NCBI GenBank assembly: GCA_013365365.1
Contig: JABVXU010000045.1
Location: 186,001 to 250,000 of the forward strand
Direction: 5' to 3'
From: Cruorifilaria tuberocauda
Taxonomy: Eukaryota > Nematoda > Chromadorea > Rhabditida > Onchocercidae
Length of the DNA stretch: 64,000 nucleotides
Shown here one piece after another: positions 26,232 through 39,484 of this stretch. The notes under the pieces were generated by a model, which was not told the DNA's origin, did no database searches, and saw nothing but the letters and a program-made list of their open reading frames with translations. Position numbers and translations under genes: made by a program. Every line of letters begins with the position of its first letter. Within the stretch, counting starts at the first letter, position 1.

Positions 26232-26973
26232 CGTCATCACTTGTTTCGTCACAAGAACCTTACACGTGCTGAGACGGCAAGTGTGTGCAAAAGGAAAGCA
26301 GTAAACGAAGAGAAGACAAAGAGATATTGAAATTATAAAAGTTCATGTGGTGCTAGAAAGATCCTTAGAGAATTAGTGCAATTATGAAAAGGAATATGAG
26401 CTAAAATGATAGGTGGAGAAGGAGGAGGAGGAAGTGTATTTATCAGTTAAACGTAACTTATTGATATACTGATAAACAAATATCACTAATTAAGAAATCC
26501 GATATGTGCGATCAATCCGTCTGTTGTAATCTGTAGTGCGGTTGCACATGGTATGGTAAGTTGTGACACATTTACAATTAATATTTCATGTTTTGAAGTG
26601 AGATGATTAACAGAAGGTGTCGTTGCAGGATTTCTGTTTTGAATTAATGAAATTAAAGTAGTTTTTTGAATATTTTATTTTACAATGTAGGCAAAACTTA
26701 TGAAAGTGATTTGCTCTCAATAGCGTATTCTCTATCATCTTACTTGTTAATTCTGTTATCATTAATAATCATTTGTATTTCGTCATTATCTTTTCTTCCT
26801 ATATGTTAGTCATGGTCTGACAGTTTCATCAGATAAAGAAACTTTCCGCCGAGAATACGTGTAACTTACCTTTTTCGTCATCATTCCCACGTGCTTCACA
26901 ACTATTATTATGAACGGTGATGAGATCTGCGTAATATTTATTTTTCATGTATAAATTTATTATCGACGTCATC
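26232..26973. promoter_or_regulatory. Candidate unfolded-protein-response sites upstream of ero-1
   Basis: The 7-mer CGTCATC (GATGACG on the other strand) occurs at 26232-26238, 26876-26882 and 26967-26973. The last copy sits inside GACGTCATC only 8 nt before the ero-1 ATG. A CACGTG core is at 26888-26893. ACGT-core elements of this kind bind bZIP factors such as XBP-1 and ATF6, and ERO1 is a known UPR target in other species. Function here is inferred from the matches only. Confidence 0.35.
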
Positions 26974-26981
26974 AATAACAA

Positions 26982-29900
26982 ATGACTGTCACGAAACAAA
27001 CCTGGCTATTCGTGGTATTTACTACTACTTTTATATTGTTATGTATGTTGGAACGAGAAGTTTGGGCGCAGTTTGAGCCCAATAAAGAATGCTTCTGCAA
27101 ATTACAAGGGACCATTGATGACTGTCGGTTAGTCTTTTTAAAAGTTATTTGGCTAAATAGCTGAAAAGATGTGGAAGGTTTGTTTTGATTAATATGAAAT
27201 CTCTTCGCAACGACATTTGCGAAAATTATTAAAGTGATTTATCAATCTTATTTATTTGAAAGCTTTGTTTCCAGCTACTTTAGATTAAAGGTATTTATAT
27301 CTTGATATGATCGAAGTCACTTTATACATACTCATTTCAGATGTACAACAGAAAGCATTGATGATTTCAACAATTATGAAGTCTTCCCTATATTGCAGAA
27401 ACTGCTATCTCGTGATTTTTTCAGATTTTATAAAGTGAGTTATCCATTTACATTTTTAATGTAATTTCATTTCTTATTTTTCAAATATGAAGAGAAGGAA
27501 TGAAATATATTAGAACAGAAAAAGTAGTCAATAAATAAAAGAAATGTGAACAAGATTTTATTGGCTAGATGTTTTTTTGTGTTTATAAGAGTGGTTTTCA
27601 TGTCGCTGACTGTAGATGTTATTCTTCAAAAAAAACACCTTTATCACAGCGTTAGGAAGATTTTTTCTTTTTAGGTTAATATGGAAAAAACATGTCCATT
27701 TTGGCCAGATGATCGACAGTGCTTGAGCAAGGAATGTGGTATTGGTTATTGTGACGATGAGGTTCCATCAGGCTTGAAACAACCAGCCAGTATATCTGTG
27801 GTTCGTTCTGAGCTCAATCGAACTTCTTTGAAAAATGATTCTGTTATAACTCAGATTGGTGGAATTGATTCAACATGCGAAAAAGAAGAAAGTAATGCAT
27901 TCGATCCCTTGGATACGACCTTAACGGAAGGTGACCGGCGACAATTGAATGACATGGATTGGCATGACGAAAATGAAGATAAATTTTGCGACTTCGAAGG
28001 TTTGTATTATTAGCTTGTAAAAGTGATTTTTTAATCTTCTCTACTGCAGATTATGGTGAGTATTTTTCAAAAGCAATGCCTTCGCATAAGTTTTCACACT
28101 TTGGAATAGAAAGTGCAAGTTTTCATAGAAATGCCTTGTGTTAAAGTTCTTTTTAATTGCAGAATCGCAGAAGTGCTATTTGCTGATAAAGCTTTATCGA
28201 AATTGAAATTATCTATTGAATCATCAAGTTAAGAAAATATTTGTTCCTTTGTTTTAGATGAAGGATCAACGGATATGCATTATGTCGATTTATCCAGAAA
28301 TCCAGAACGATACACAGGTTACAAAGGTGATAGCGCTCAGAAAGTATGGACTTGTATTTACCAGGAAAATTGTTTCAAGTTAGTTAAAAAATTGACTTTT
28401 TCAGTGGATATGAAGTTTACGCTGTTTATAAAATTTTTATTAACTAATATTTGGTGAAAAATGTAGTTTGAATTAGTGATTGCAACATAATCTAGCATAT
28501 TGTAACACAAGAAGTTTTGTAGCTCAGGAAGTTTTTTTTATTCCGAGGATGGTACACATAACTTTGAAACTTCACTAAAAAATTATTTGGATGCTCACTC
28601 ATATACATAGTAAACTAATAACTTAAAACAAAGATGAATTAGATAAGCATTTAAAATTCATTATTCATCCATTATTTGTCTCCACGTAGTAATTAAAACT
28701 CTCTACATCCTTTTATTTTTTAGACCGAATATGAAATTCGACAAAAATTTTCTTATTCATCCCAATTCCTTTGGTGAGTTTAAATGTTGCACATCATTTT
28801 GCAGATATCTTACTTGAATTCTTCAAGTACATAAACTTATCTGCTATTCTAAGTAGAAAATGTAAAATGGTCTATCATACTTGTTTATTGATGTGGAGCT
28901 TTTCAAAAATTTTTGCAGGGTTATGTTTTGAGAAACGCGTTTTCTATCGTTTAATTTCGGGTTTACATTCTGCAATTACAATATCAATCGCCTCCAACAG
29001 TTATAAATCAAGTGAAGCTTTTGCAAGTTGTAAGAAGCAATATATTTAACTATTTTGAATTTCTTTAGTTCATTTCATTTACCAGTTCGCAGTAAAAATA
29101 GAAATCATCGTACTTTGAGAGTTAAAATCTATTTAACATTTCAATATATTAAGATTTAGATATAAGGCATACTTATTTAAATATCTTAAAATACGACTAG
29201 TTCATCCACATTCGACTTACCATTAAAATAAGAAATGAAAAAGGAAAATTTCGATTGAGATGAAATCATTAGTCGCCTATTAAAATAATGTTACAGTGAT
29301 ATGAATATTATTGAGGAGATACCATGGAAAAAGTATGATGGGTTCAATTCAATAATTCGTTAATCTTATTTTCATGTAGACCCTGCTGGTTTTGGAGATG
29401 GGATTTGGTTCAGAAATACGGAACTTTTCAAAAATCGCTTCGGGACAAAATGGACACCTGAAGGGCCGCAGAGACTGAAAAATGTTTATTTTGTGTATCT
29501 TCTTGAACTGAGAGCGCTTGTAAAGGCAGCACCTTATTTTCGCAAGGAGTTATTTTACACCGGAAATTCAAAGGTTTTTTCGGATTTTGAAAACTATAAC
29601 CGAGTTTTTTCTTGAAACATATAGTTAAAGATGTTCCAGGACTATCCATTAATTTAGTGATTTGAAAATCATTCATTCTAGGATGATGCAGAAACACGTA
29701 AAACAGTGGAAGAATTAATGAATACTTTAAAAAAATTTAATGATCCTTTCGACGAGACTGAAATGTTCACAGTAAGTTCCAAATATGTTGATAAAGATTT
29801 TAGAGAAAAAGGGAATACTGTATCAAAACACTTTGTATCTACAAAGAAAGCTTTTGAGTTATCATACTCAGTTCAATTAATTTTACTATGACTGGAAGTT

Positions 29901-30369
29901 TCCATCATCTTGTTTACAGGGTATTGAGGCAACGGCTCGGGAACTGCGTGAAGAGTTTCGTCAGCATTTTTTTAACATTTCACGCATAATGGATTGTGTT
30001 AGCTGTGATAAATGTCGTTTGTGGGGGAAGTTACAGACACATGGGATGGGCACGGCACTAAAGATTTTATTTTCTGATTTACCAACTTCTCATCATAGAA
30101 CGCAAGATGGCACTGTCCATCCACCTTTTCAGTTAACAAGGCACGGTCTTTATTGAAAAACTACTTTCTCAGTATTATTGGTTTTCTCACTAAATCTGTT
30201 TTCACCATCACTATCTTTCTTTACAGGAACTTTCCTTGATTCAGTTTTATCAGAATAAGAAATTATTTATTATCGTTTCAGGAATGAGGTCGTTTCGTTG
30301 TTCCAAAGCTTCGGTAGGTATGCATCAAGCATTAGGGAAGTTGATGAATTCCGTCGTGCAATGACTTAG
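26982..30369 (+). CDS. ero-1: ERO1, endoplasmic reticulum thiol oxidase
   Basis: FAD enzyme of the ER lumen that reoxidises protein disulfide isomerase and passes electrons to oxygen. Exons: 26982-27127, 27341-27434, 27675-27999, 28258-28378, 28724-28773, 28919-29029, 29380-29573, 29682-29771, 29920-30140, 30282-30369; 479 aa, close to the usual length. A signal peptide (about 1-30) is followed by CFCKLQG and DCRC cysteines. The outer shuttle pair is C101-x4-C106 (CGIGYC), and the FAD/active-site triad is C403-x2-C406-x2-C409 (CVSCDKC, followed by RLWGK). [19 protein letters not shown] and GTALKILF are family signatures. A long variable acidic loop lies in exon 3. Intron 9 needs a GC donor to keep the conserved LTRxEVVSLF frame, and a 6-nt microexon (28050-28055) is possible. 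The exon 6 donor could be 3 or 4 bases earlier in the same phase. Confidence 0.95.
28050..28055 (+). other. Possible 6-nt microexon in ero-1
   Basis: ATTATG is flanked by a strong CTGCAG acceptor and a GTGAGT donor inside intron 3. Including it would add two residues (Asp-Tyr) without changing phase. It is optional, because the flanking exons also join in frame without it. Confidence 0.3.
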
Positions 30370-31855
30370 TTTTATATTAATATTACTTTCTGTAAAAATA
30401 AATGTTGGGGCTGGATAGTTTTTGTTTTTAAAGAAATGGTTTGTATTAGTGCTCTTTCTCTATGATTTTCTTTAAACTGTCATTTATTTTATATCTTTTA
30501 AAATTCATCAGTGCTGGTTGGAGGTAATAAGTATGCATTTGATTTTGAGTAGTTTTCATTCGTTTTCGATAATAATGTAGTGTAAGTAGTTGCAATAATT
30601 GTTGTTTAGTATTTCAAGGCATGATTTATCAGAATCATTCAGTTTAGTGACCTTAGTCAGTGCACTATTTCGAAATATGATCTTTCTGTTGATTTGAGAT
30701 AATAAACAAAAATTACACTTTTCTGAGAGTGATATAAAATGTTTTTGTTCTATAAAGTTTTGATTGCATTTTTGTACTCCCTTTATTATCTTATAAAGAG
30801 GTGCAGTTTTTTGTAAATTCAGCTGAACTGCTTTTATTTGTTTTTGCTTAATAACTGCAATGGACAATAATGATGTTATCATCTAATAACTGGTAAAACT
30901 GTTATAGCTCCTAATCAATGATGTCTGCTAACATTTGGAGGGAAGGAATAATTATTAAATTGCCATTAAATCGATACAGTTTTCGATCCTGGTTTTTAAA
31001 AAACAATAAAAGTTTGCTTTTTATCATTTTAAAATCTCTTTATAAGTGTCCATCGCAAAGAAAAAGTTTTTTCTTACGGGTGCTAATGTTCAGAATTTTG
31101 AAAATTTTTCATTATTATTTACCTTGGAAGCTTTAATTTAATTATTTCTAATTAATGAGATTTATCTCTAATGTTTGTATAATATGTCGCAGTGTTATTA
31201 AATTGGAAACATAAAGAATTGGCAATAATTAGTGTTTTCGTTATTTTCTACATTAATTTGCCATTTTATATCTTCATGGTATATCATGTGTAATAGAGAT
31301 TTTAATGCTAGAATTTTAGACTTAGATATTGTATCAATTAAGAGTACTCCGTCCCTGCAAGCTTCTCTATAATCGATTTCCTTAAAATATGTTTGCTCGA
31401 CAAATTACTTAAATTACTCGTTAATTACGTAAATCATAATTAAAACTCATAAAATAGGCACAAATGTTAGTACCATCCATAATATTTTGATGTCAACAAA
31501 ATAGCGGCAGAATCATTTAGCGCCGTAATAGCGGGTGAGGTGACTCAGTCAAAATTACTGAAAATTGTCATAAATGATATGAACAACTGTTTTTGCATCT
31601 CATGATGGTAAAACGCTGTTTCTTCATATTTTTTACAGATCTTTTCTCATTATTCGAAGATTTATTTTGAAATGGCAGTGACCCGATAATGGTAGTGGAA
31701 AGGTTTCTGTTTACAAATTATTGTGATTCATCAATTGACGATCTGCAAGAAACGAGGCAATCTCGTAAGGAACTAAGACTTATTTGTTTTAAAGAACATA
31801 CGAGCAATAAGGCTTGCCTTATTTTTTTACGTGGAACTCGGCATGACGTGGTATT
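30370..31855. other. Convergent 3' region of ero-1 and the Regnase gene
   Basis: The stop codons of the two convergent genes face each other across about 1.5 kb. It holds the 3' UTRs. The open frames seen here are short, AT-rich and without splice or homology support. Confidence 0.5.
30397..30402 (+). terminator. AATAAA polyadenylation signal of ero-1
   Basis: Canonical AATAAA 28 nt after the ero-1 stop codon. Confidence 0.6.
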
Positions 31856-34800
31856 TTATGCATTACCATGATCTTTCTGAAGTTCTGCTATGATTCGTGG
31901 ACAAAGCTGTTGTGGGTTGCTTTCATCTGGAAATGCTTCCATTACTGTTAAGACGATTTTCTTCGGGAACAATTGACATAATCTATTTTGTAATCGATGT
32001 CGTTCATTTACTTTCGCCGGATAAGTTGGTTCAGATGGTGGTCTGGAAATATTATATATCCTATCTTGTATATACAAGCTTAGAAATGACAAGTCTTAAG
32101 TTTCCCGAAATTACTTATCAAATTAAAAATTTTTTAAATAAAGACGAAGCGGCATGATCGGACAGAGATGTTCCAAGTCCTACAAGGAAGATACGACAGT
32201 AGAGTTAGTCTTTTATGAATTGTTAATATGAAATGAGAAAATTACTTACCTTGTTAAAGTCAGTTTCGATTCGCTCCAAACAGTTGTTGATGGGATGAGC
32301 AACTGTGATGATTTGATAGTTTGCATTCCATATGCATCGCTTAAAGTACCCGAATTTGGAATAAAACACTGCGGAGACGATAAACCATCATTGGGAGATA
32401 ATCTATTGCCTGGAAACATTCAAATGAAATCTTAAATGATCTGAAAAGAATACTTGTTTAACAATAAATGACTATATCATATCTGATCTTTACTTATTCC
32501 ATTCCACTTTGGAAAGGATGCGGTGTGAAATTTTGAAATGAATCTTCTAAAATAGCTTCCAGCCATATCGCTTGATCAAGAGAAAAAAGCTTCATTTCGA
32601 ATTTTTTTTAGCCCAACTGTTGAAAATTTTGAAAAATAATGGGATTTTTCAATTTCATTATGCAACGGATTTTCCCAATCAAATTGTAGGTAGAAACAAA
32701 TAATAATAGTAATAATTCAGCAACTCAATTAATTTCTAGCCATTTTTTGGATTAAGACAGCGAGAACAAAATTAATATTAAATTAAATTTTGAAAATTTT
32801 ATTCACAGTACGTGAACAATTATGAGAACAAGGAAATTTCATAGTTTGAATTTTTAATTTTTTGTTTTGACTGAATTGTTCCAAATTTTGCAAAATAGTG
32901 AGATTTTCCAATATTTTCTAGAAGGTTATTCTACTTTTCAATAAAGCTTTTACTTTTTATCATGCTTTTCAATCTCTAGAAAAGAAATTGAAAATAACTT
33001 GAAAGAAACATACCAACGAGATAAGGTAAACGGATATATGGATAGAACAGATGATAAATGGGAAGTGTTGCAGTACGATTACAACAGTAAGAAGTAACAT
33101 TTGTCGCAGATGGATTACATCTGATTACCGGTGTTAAAGGCAGATAAGGTTTAGAACACATTATTTCTGATGAATAATTTGATAAGGTTAAGCAGTAGTG
33201 ATTTCGAATTTGATGAGTCCAACCCTGCAATGATAATGAAAGGTTCTGATGAAATGGAGTTGCCGGTTTTGTTGGACGATAAGAATAAAAGTTGAGACTG
33301 CGGTATAGGATGTAAGAATTGCGTTTGCGTTGCTTTCCTCTTCTAATAATTTAGTAAAAGTATCGGTCTTTGAAACCTAAGCTTTGACCCAAAAATCAAA
33401 GTATATGAAATTAATGTGTGAGGAAATTTGAAATAACTTACCTTGTCATCGTCACGAATGATCGTTTTCTCTGAAGTTGGTACATTTAAGTTTTGTGTTC
33501 GAGTAATCGTTGGATGATCCTCATGTTCATCAGGAATTACCATTGGCCGAGAGATGCCTGGAAATAGGTTTGATGCAAATTACTGATGTAACTATCCTTG
33601 GATTAATTCCAAAATTAAATAAGCTATAGTTATTCCTAATTATGAACATATTATTAAGCATATGATTTTACGATGAACCGTCTAAATGGCTGCCAAGAAC
33701 AGAAATTACAAAAGTATTTAAAAATTTTTTAAATAAAAACATAAAGTTATTCATTCGTTAAGTCGTAGTTTTTTTATTTTTTTTAGAATTAAAATTCTAG
33801 TTCTATCCAAGATATCTTTTAAAAAATCAGCAATTTATAAAAAGAATGGAATTTTTTTTCTTTTAGAAAAACATTTTTGAAAAGGAAGATTTCAAGCAAA
33901 CAAGAATTCATTGCAAAAGAACAAACATGCAGAAAAGGATTGTTTTCGTTGTTTTCCTTTCATCAATCGATCAGTGACACTGATATGAATACCATTTGGT
34001 CTTTCCGGATGATAATATCTGCAAAAAGACGAGAAAATTATTTGAATTTCACAATAAATAAGCAGAAAATTCTCTTTCTTTTATGAGAAATTCAAATTTT
34101 AATTTCTTTTTTCAATTTTCAAAATCATTAAGCTTTTCGAAATTTCAAACTTTTCCAATTTCTTGCAAATACTTTTCAATTTTGGTAACAATTTTCCATG
34201 AAATCTTACTTGCATTTATTCCCGTAGGTGCATCTCCGACCATATGGACAAACTTGAGATTGAAATTGTCGGTTTCCCTTCGTCAAGAATTCCGATAACT
34301 TTGGTCCATATCTTCCGAGTGGATCATCGGGTGGCATAAACCTTGCAAAAACAAACCAAAAAGTCTTTAAAATTTTTGAGAAGCAGAGATATCATGCCTT
34401 ATTGCATATGAATAGAAGCTTGAGGCATTGCTTTCTGTAGCAAACTTAGTTGGAATTAAATGTAATAAAATAAATTGAATGAAATAATTAAAAGAATATA
34501 TCATTCACTTTTGAGGATTATGTTTGAAAGAGAATGAAATACTGAAGAGATATGAAATAAAATCATACTTTCCATCAACGAATGAATACATTAAAAGTCT
34601 TTCATCCACTAATGTGCGATATTGTGGATTTTCTTTGATTAAGTCTCGATATTCATCGTTACTTACTATCACCGCATTCTTTTCCTCTGCTGTTTTCAGG
34701 ATATATCGATCATCATGACATACAATTCGCCGTCCATTGATGCGACGTGATGGTGTCCAAATCTATAAATTATTTTTACATTCATTCAATCAGTTAAGAA

Positions 34801-37528
34801 TAGTAATATTATCACTATCTCCTCTTCCCTTCCATCAAAAATTTTTAAATTTAATCTTGAAATTTTCGAAATAATTGGCGAAAAATCAGATAGAATTTCG
34901 ATGATAGGTTGTAAATTCCAAAATTTTCAATATGACAAAAGAAAAAGGGATTTTTCTCCTGAACGAACGCTTTCGGCATAATTGCTTGGGATTCTAAGGT
35001 CAAATAATATCTTAGGAAAAAGGTAACGCTTACTAGGACATTTTCTTTTTCTAATTCGAACAATATATACTGATCGGTAATTGGACAATCTGACCGAGCT
35101 ATTTCACGTCGAAATTGCGGGACGAAAACAATTATGTCTGTATGACCACGACTGCGAAAAAACTGTACACATTCACGTATACCACGACAAGAAAATACTT
35201 CTTTACGGCCATGCCTAAAGATTCCTGTAACTTATGCTTACATGACCTCTACTTCACTATTTAAGAAATAAATCGATGATTTGCTTCTGAAATTAGACGA
35301 GAACAAAAAAAGCGCGATAAAAATTCTTCTTTATAAAATGGAAATGAAAAGAAAGCTTTAGAGTCGGTCAATTTCATCAGAAATTCTGAATCGCAGTTCA
35401 ATTAATTTCAAAAAAAGTGGATTAAGTAAATTCGCTAGATTTCATTATCAAAACCAAATTTTTGTCCAATATTATGCTAACAGAAAAGAATTTGATCTAC
35501 AATGATGGATTCTGATTCCATTTTATAGTGTAAGCAAAAATTCAAAATATATATCACACTGATAAATAAAAGTATCCAGAAAACATGAGTAAACAAACAA
35601 AAGTGGACGAAATTATTACTAATTTATATTTGATATCAATTTCTTCCTCACTGATTTCCTTTTGCAAAAATCTTTATGAAAAATAACTCAAATTTATTAT
35701 TCGAAGGCACTCTTCGGATAAACAGATATGAGAAATAGACTTATCCGATCTCAATATTTAAACAGCAAATGATCTGATTATATTCCTTTCAAAAATTTCA
35801 TTTCAATAATTCAATTCCGACTACAAAGTGAGAATCATTGATAAGGTCAGGTAATTCAGATTTCATGCTGAAGAAAATATTAAAATCCTTTAGTAAAGAA
35901 TAAACTTTCGGGTTGTGGATCACTTCATATTCAAATATATTTCAATTATAGCTGTAAGCTCTTAAAGTATTCAGTTACAACTATTTACTAATTTAGCTCC
36001 GGTAGTTTAGATGTTCATGCTAATTAATAAACTTGAATGCAAATTAAAAATGAGTACTCGAGTGCGACGCGCAACAAGAAATGAAACAAACGTCATGGCG
36101 ATATTGGAACCATCGATAACGATACTGCAAAGTTCTGTGGTATGTGTGCTTGATGGCTTATTTTCAATCACTTCTGAACCTCGATCCATCATTCCACGTC
36201 CAAGCTTAATGAGTTCATCAAGTATCTGATCCTGAAACTTAATCTGTAAGTGAATTAAAGTAACATCGAATAATTGCGTTTCCAAATTCATCTCGAATTT
36301 TGATCTTTAAGAAAATTGATTGGAATGTAATTATTGTTTATCTACTTGCATTCTTTTTTCTCTATTTAACATGAAAATTTGTACCAGAATTACTCTTTCA
36401 AGCATAAGCATTATTTCAAGGGTTAATGACCTGTGACAAAAGATTACTGATCTATTTGTCAGCAGATTATCCATCCATTTATCATAATTTTATCCAATAA
36501 ATGTCACACTTTGGTGGTAATACGAATAAAATGTTAATGCTTAACAATTTTTGCGAGATTCATTTCCCGAACCGGAACTGCAGTTTAATGTATGTAGTGG
36601 CACTTGATGTCTAGTACTAGATTTTTTAATTCTGCAAGAAGCTGTTATGGACAATCAACAGAATTGTACTCACCAAACATGGAGAAGTTTAGTTGGAGAA
36701 GAAAACAGACTAGCTTGTTTGAGGGAAAATAGGAAAGCACACGCAGAGAGACAGAATTGGAATTAAATACAAAATTGCTTCCAAGAAGTCGCGTCATCGA
36801 TACGCTTTTCAAGCGTGTGATAAAATACTGTCATGTAAATATATAGAAAAAGGTTGTCTTCTGTTTGCTTTCAATATCGAAAATTTCATACTCAAACTGT
36901 CTCTTCTGTTCTTTACAAATAGATACTACCAAGCAAATAATTCATTTGTGATTTCTGAAGGCATGTTAAAGGAAACTGATAACGGAGAGATGAATTTAAA
37001 TTCGATCTTAGTCCCTTTTAACAGACTAACTAAATTGTAATTAAACTCTATATACCATACTCCACAGTTTCAGCTATTTCAAATTGCTACTATACACAAC
37101 AGAATCTCAGTCTGCCCAGACTGCCGTAGATTAAGAATACAGTTTAGTTAGGATGGTACAGATAATAAATAAAAGAATAACAAATCATGAATGAAACTAA
37201 ACAAATAAGATAAAGTTGAAAATGAAAACATTCGAGATCGACATTTTCCCACTTTTCCTACCTGTCTCGCATTCATTCCGAGCTTCCCAAGAACTGTTTC
37301 CAACTGTTCCACAGAGTATCCGAGTCGTGTTGCGAAGTCGATGTTCCGGAGGAGAAGATGATACTGCTCAGTAACTATATCTATTGTACTCGATTCTGTA
37401 TTATTCACATTCGGTTGTGCAATTTCCTTAGCAATACTATCCGATAGGTCTTGTGATAACGAGTTATGTGATTTTTCCGAGCAGATCGAATAGCAGGAGT
37501 CGTGTGATTCCACCATATTCATGGACAT
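31856..37528 (-). CDS. rege-1: Regnase/ZC3H12-family endoribonuclease (REGE-1-like)
   Basis: Predicted cytoplasmic RNase that cleaves stem-loops in mRNA 3' UTRs; the family controls immune mRNAs in mammals and fat-related mRNA in C. elegans. Exons in transcript order: 37528-37262, 36231-36092, 35214-35034, 34762-34569, 34341-34210, 34018-33927, 33557-33442, 33332-33014, 32409-32250, 32042-31856; 595 aa. A UBA-like N-terminal segment (around [20 protein letters not shown]) precedes a PIN/NYN nuclease domain with [10 protein letters not shown] (Asp129), CHDDRY (Asp213/214) and SNDEYRDL (Asp232, Asp236), so the acidic site looks intact. [11 protein letters not shown] leads to a CCCH zinc finger, C292-x5-C298-x5-C304-x3-H308. 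The last exon carries the conserved C-terminal region ([15 protein letters not shown]). A TTTCAG acceptor 13 nt before the ATG supports the start. The exon 8 acceptor is weak; see findings. Confidence 0.9.
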
Positions 37529-39181
37529 TTTCCCTTTGTTACTGAAATTTTGAAATGCTTTAGAGAGAACTAAATCGCAGAAGAGCTAAGAATAGGACTT
37601 TGACCTTCATTTCTTCAATGCTAATACTGTTAAAAATTAAATCAAACCACCTGACGGTATGTTATTATATCTCATTCTAATGGAAGAAGTAACGGCTGTC
37701 CGCTTCGAACAAATTACCTGCTACAGTTCTATTGAACTATCCTGTACCGCTAGAACAGTTGTATCGTAGAAATCATCGCGAATGTGAATGTTTGCCAGTC
37801 TTTCGACTATACAGACGATGTATCTACCTGCATATCGCACTGCTTATCAAATAGGAAATTCTCATGCTACAATTAAATATTACACGTTGATGATCCTAAA
37901 TTGAATAATATGAAATGAACAATCAATTAATTATGATTATGATTACATTCGTAATGCAAATTTTTATGCCGCATACCCGTTTCACAGATAATTTGTCAAT
38001 TATCAATTTACATAATTTACGTATTAAACGGTTGATAAGAATGAAAGGGAATAATCCATCGAAAGACAAAGGAATTGCAACGATACAACCTCCAATCAAT
38101 GCAAATTTTTTTTTTATAACAATGGCTTTTGGCTTCATGAAGTGAATATGTTATTATCACTCCATTTGTTACAAAATAATACACTAAGATAGCGAAAATT
38201 TGAGTAGTTATAAGCAATTTTACCAGTAAATTTAAAATGGCTATGAGTAAGTTAATCACTGAATAGATGGAATATAAGAAATGATAATCGGATTACAAAT
38301 GCATTGATCATAATGCATCCAGAAAGAAATAACATCTTTTATTGATAGAAATGAATAAAGCTCCTTCTTTTGTAGCTTTCCGACTTTTTTTAGAAAGAAG
38401 ATGAAGTCGGCGGAAATCGGGAAAAAAGTTAGTCATATAAAGGTATGTTCTATGAGGGAATTCGGGATATATAACGGAGAAGTTTAAGAAAGCACTGATC
38501 TTCGCGACTATTCTATTCTAAATGCAAGCATTTCTTGTGGAAAAATAAAGGAAGTATGATAGGAAGAAATGAATTCTTTATAACTTTAATAACTTGTATT
38601 GTTATAAGGATTTGTTATCAGTATCTACCAATATTGGAGTAAGAGAATCTCAAATATCAAACTTAACAATCAATTATTATATGTTGTAGTTTATTTTTGT
38701 GTGTTTGAGGAAGCAGTGATTTATTGTGTAATGATACTTCGCAAGTTAAAATAAAAGGTAGGGAAATATTATCGAAAAAAGTGAGTATCATGATAACTTT
38801 TGATTTAGAGTGACGAAACATTTTCAAATTCTATCGAATGATAAATGAATTTTGAACAGAGAGGTACTAGACGATATTTCATTTGTAGATTTTTAAATTT
38901 AAATTAAAAACTAGAATATCAAAAAGACAAAAAAAGCAAATATACAACATGGTAGGACTTAGCTAACAGTAAAAGTCTTATTAATTTATAGGGGAAATAC
39001 GAGTACTGTTGGATCGCTTGCACTTTTCCCTGAAATCCAATATGATAATTGAAGAGGGAAGAAAGGATACATCGAATGGAACAGGTAGATTAATCCAACC
39101 TTGTTTACGTAACAAGTTCCAGTTCCACTGCGCAGACATAAATAAAAAACGCCCAAGGGATATCCTTATTGCTGAGGATGT

Positions 39182-39484
39182 TTAAAAAATTTCCGGGGAA
39201 AGGCTCAGTAAGAGTGGTACATTGTATGAAGTTCCGTTGTGGATGCAGCAGCAGAAAACGTATTTGTTTTCGGTAATCGTCGAGAAACTAAATGTCCTGC
39301 CAGAGATAGGGAACGGGGCATACGCCAGCAGACGGTGACTGCCTAAGACACTGGTTTCCATAAGCATCGCTTTCTGTTCCGCGTCGCATGGATCAGGTTC
39401 GAGCAGGTTTATTTTGCCGGGATCGGGTATGACATGAGGAAAAGGGAAAATTTCAGAGAGCACCGATCGAGAAGCTTCTGGCAT
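39182..39484 (-). other. 100-codon open frame in a GC-richer island, unrecognised
   Basis: This minus-strand frame starts MPEASRSVLSEIF and stays open for 100 codons in a stretch visibly richer in G and C than its surroundings. I recognise no domain and see no convincing splice partner. It may be an orphan exon, a small lineage-specific gene, or a chance frame in a regulatory island. Confidence 0.2.

Larger units (their letters stand above)
23696..26981. other. Intergenic region between the Rab gene and ero-1
   Basis: About 3.3 kb. The first part is the Rab 3' UTR. The segment from about 26150 onward is less AT-rich and carries repeated CGTCATC sites, probably the ero-1 promoter. An open frame at 25860-26054 has a hydrophobic start but no splice or homology support, and I do not call it a gene. 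Confidence 0.5.

Noticed and set aside
31532..31548. TGACTCA (AP-1/bZIP-like) site between ero-1 and the Regnase gene
   Set aside because: It lies between two convergent 3' ends, far from any promoter; a 7-bp match is expected by chance.
37923..38259. Minus-strand hydrophobic frames with an N-terminal anchor vaguely like a CD36/SCAV start
   Set aside because: The resemblance is only general hydrophobicity, and no downstream exons fit before the Regnase gene on the same strand.
38360..38420. Imperfect inverted repeat around TTTCCGACTT and AAGTCGGCGGAAA
   Set aside because: A two-base insertion interrupts one arm and the stem is short; not distinguishable from chance.
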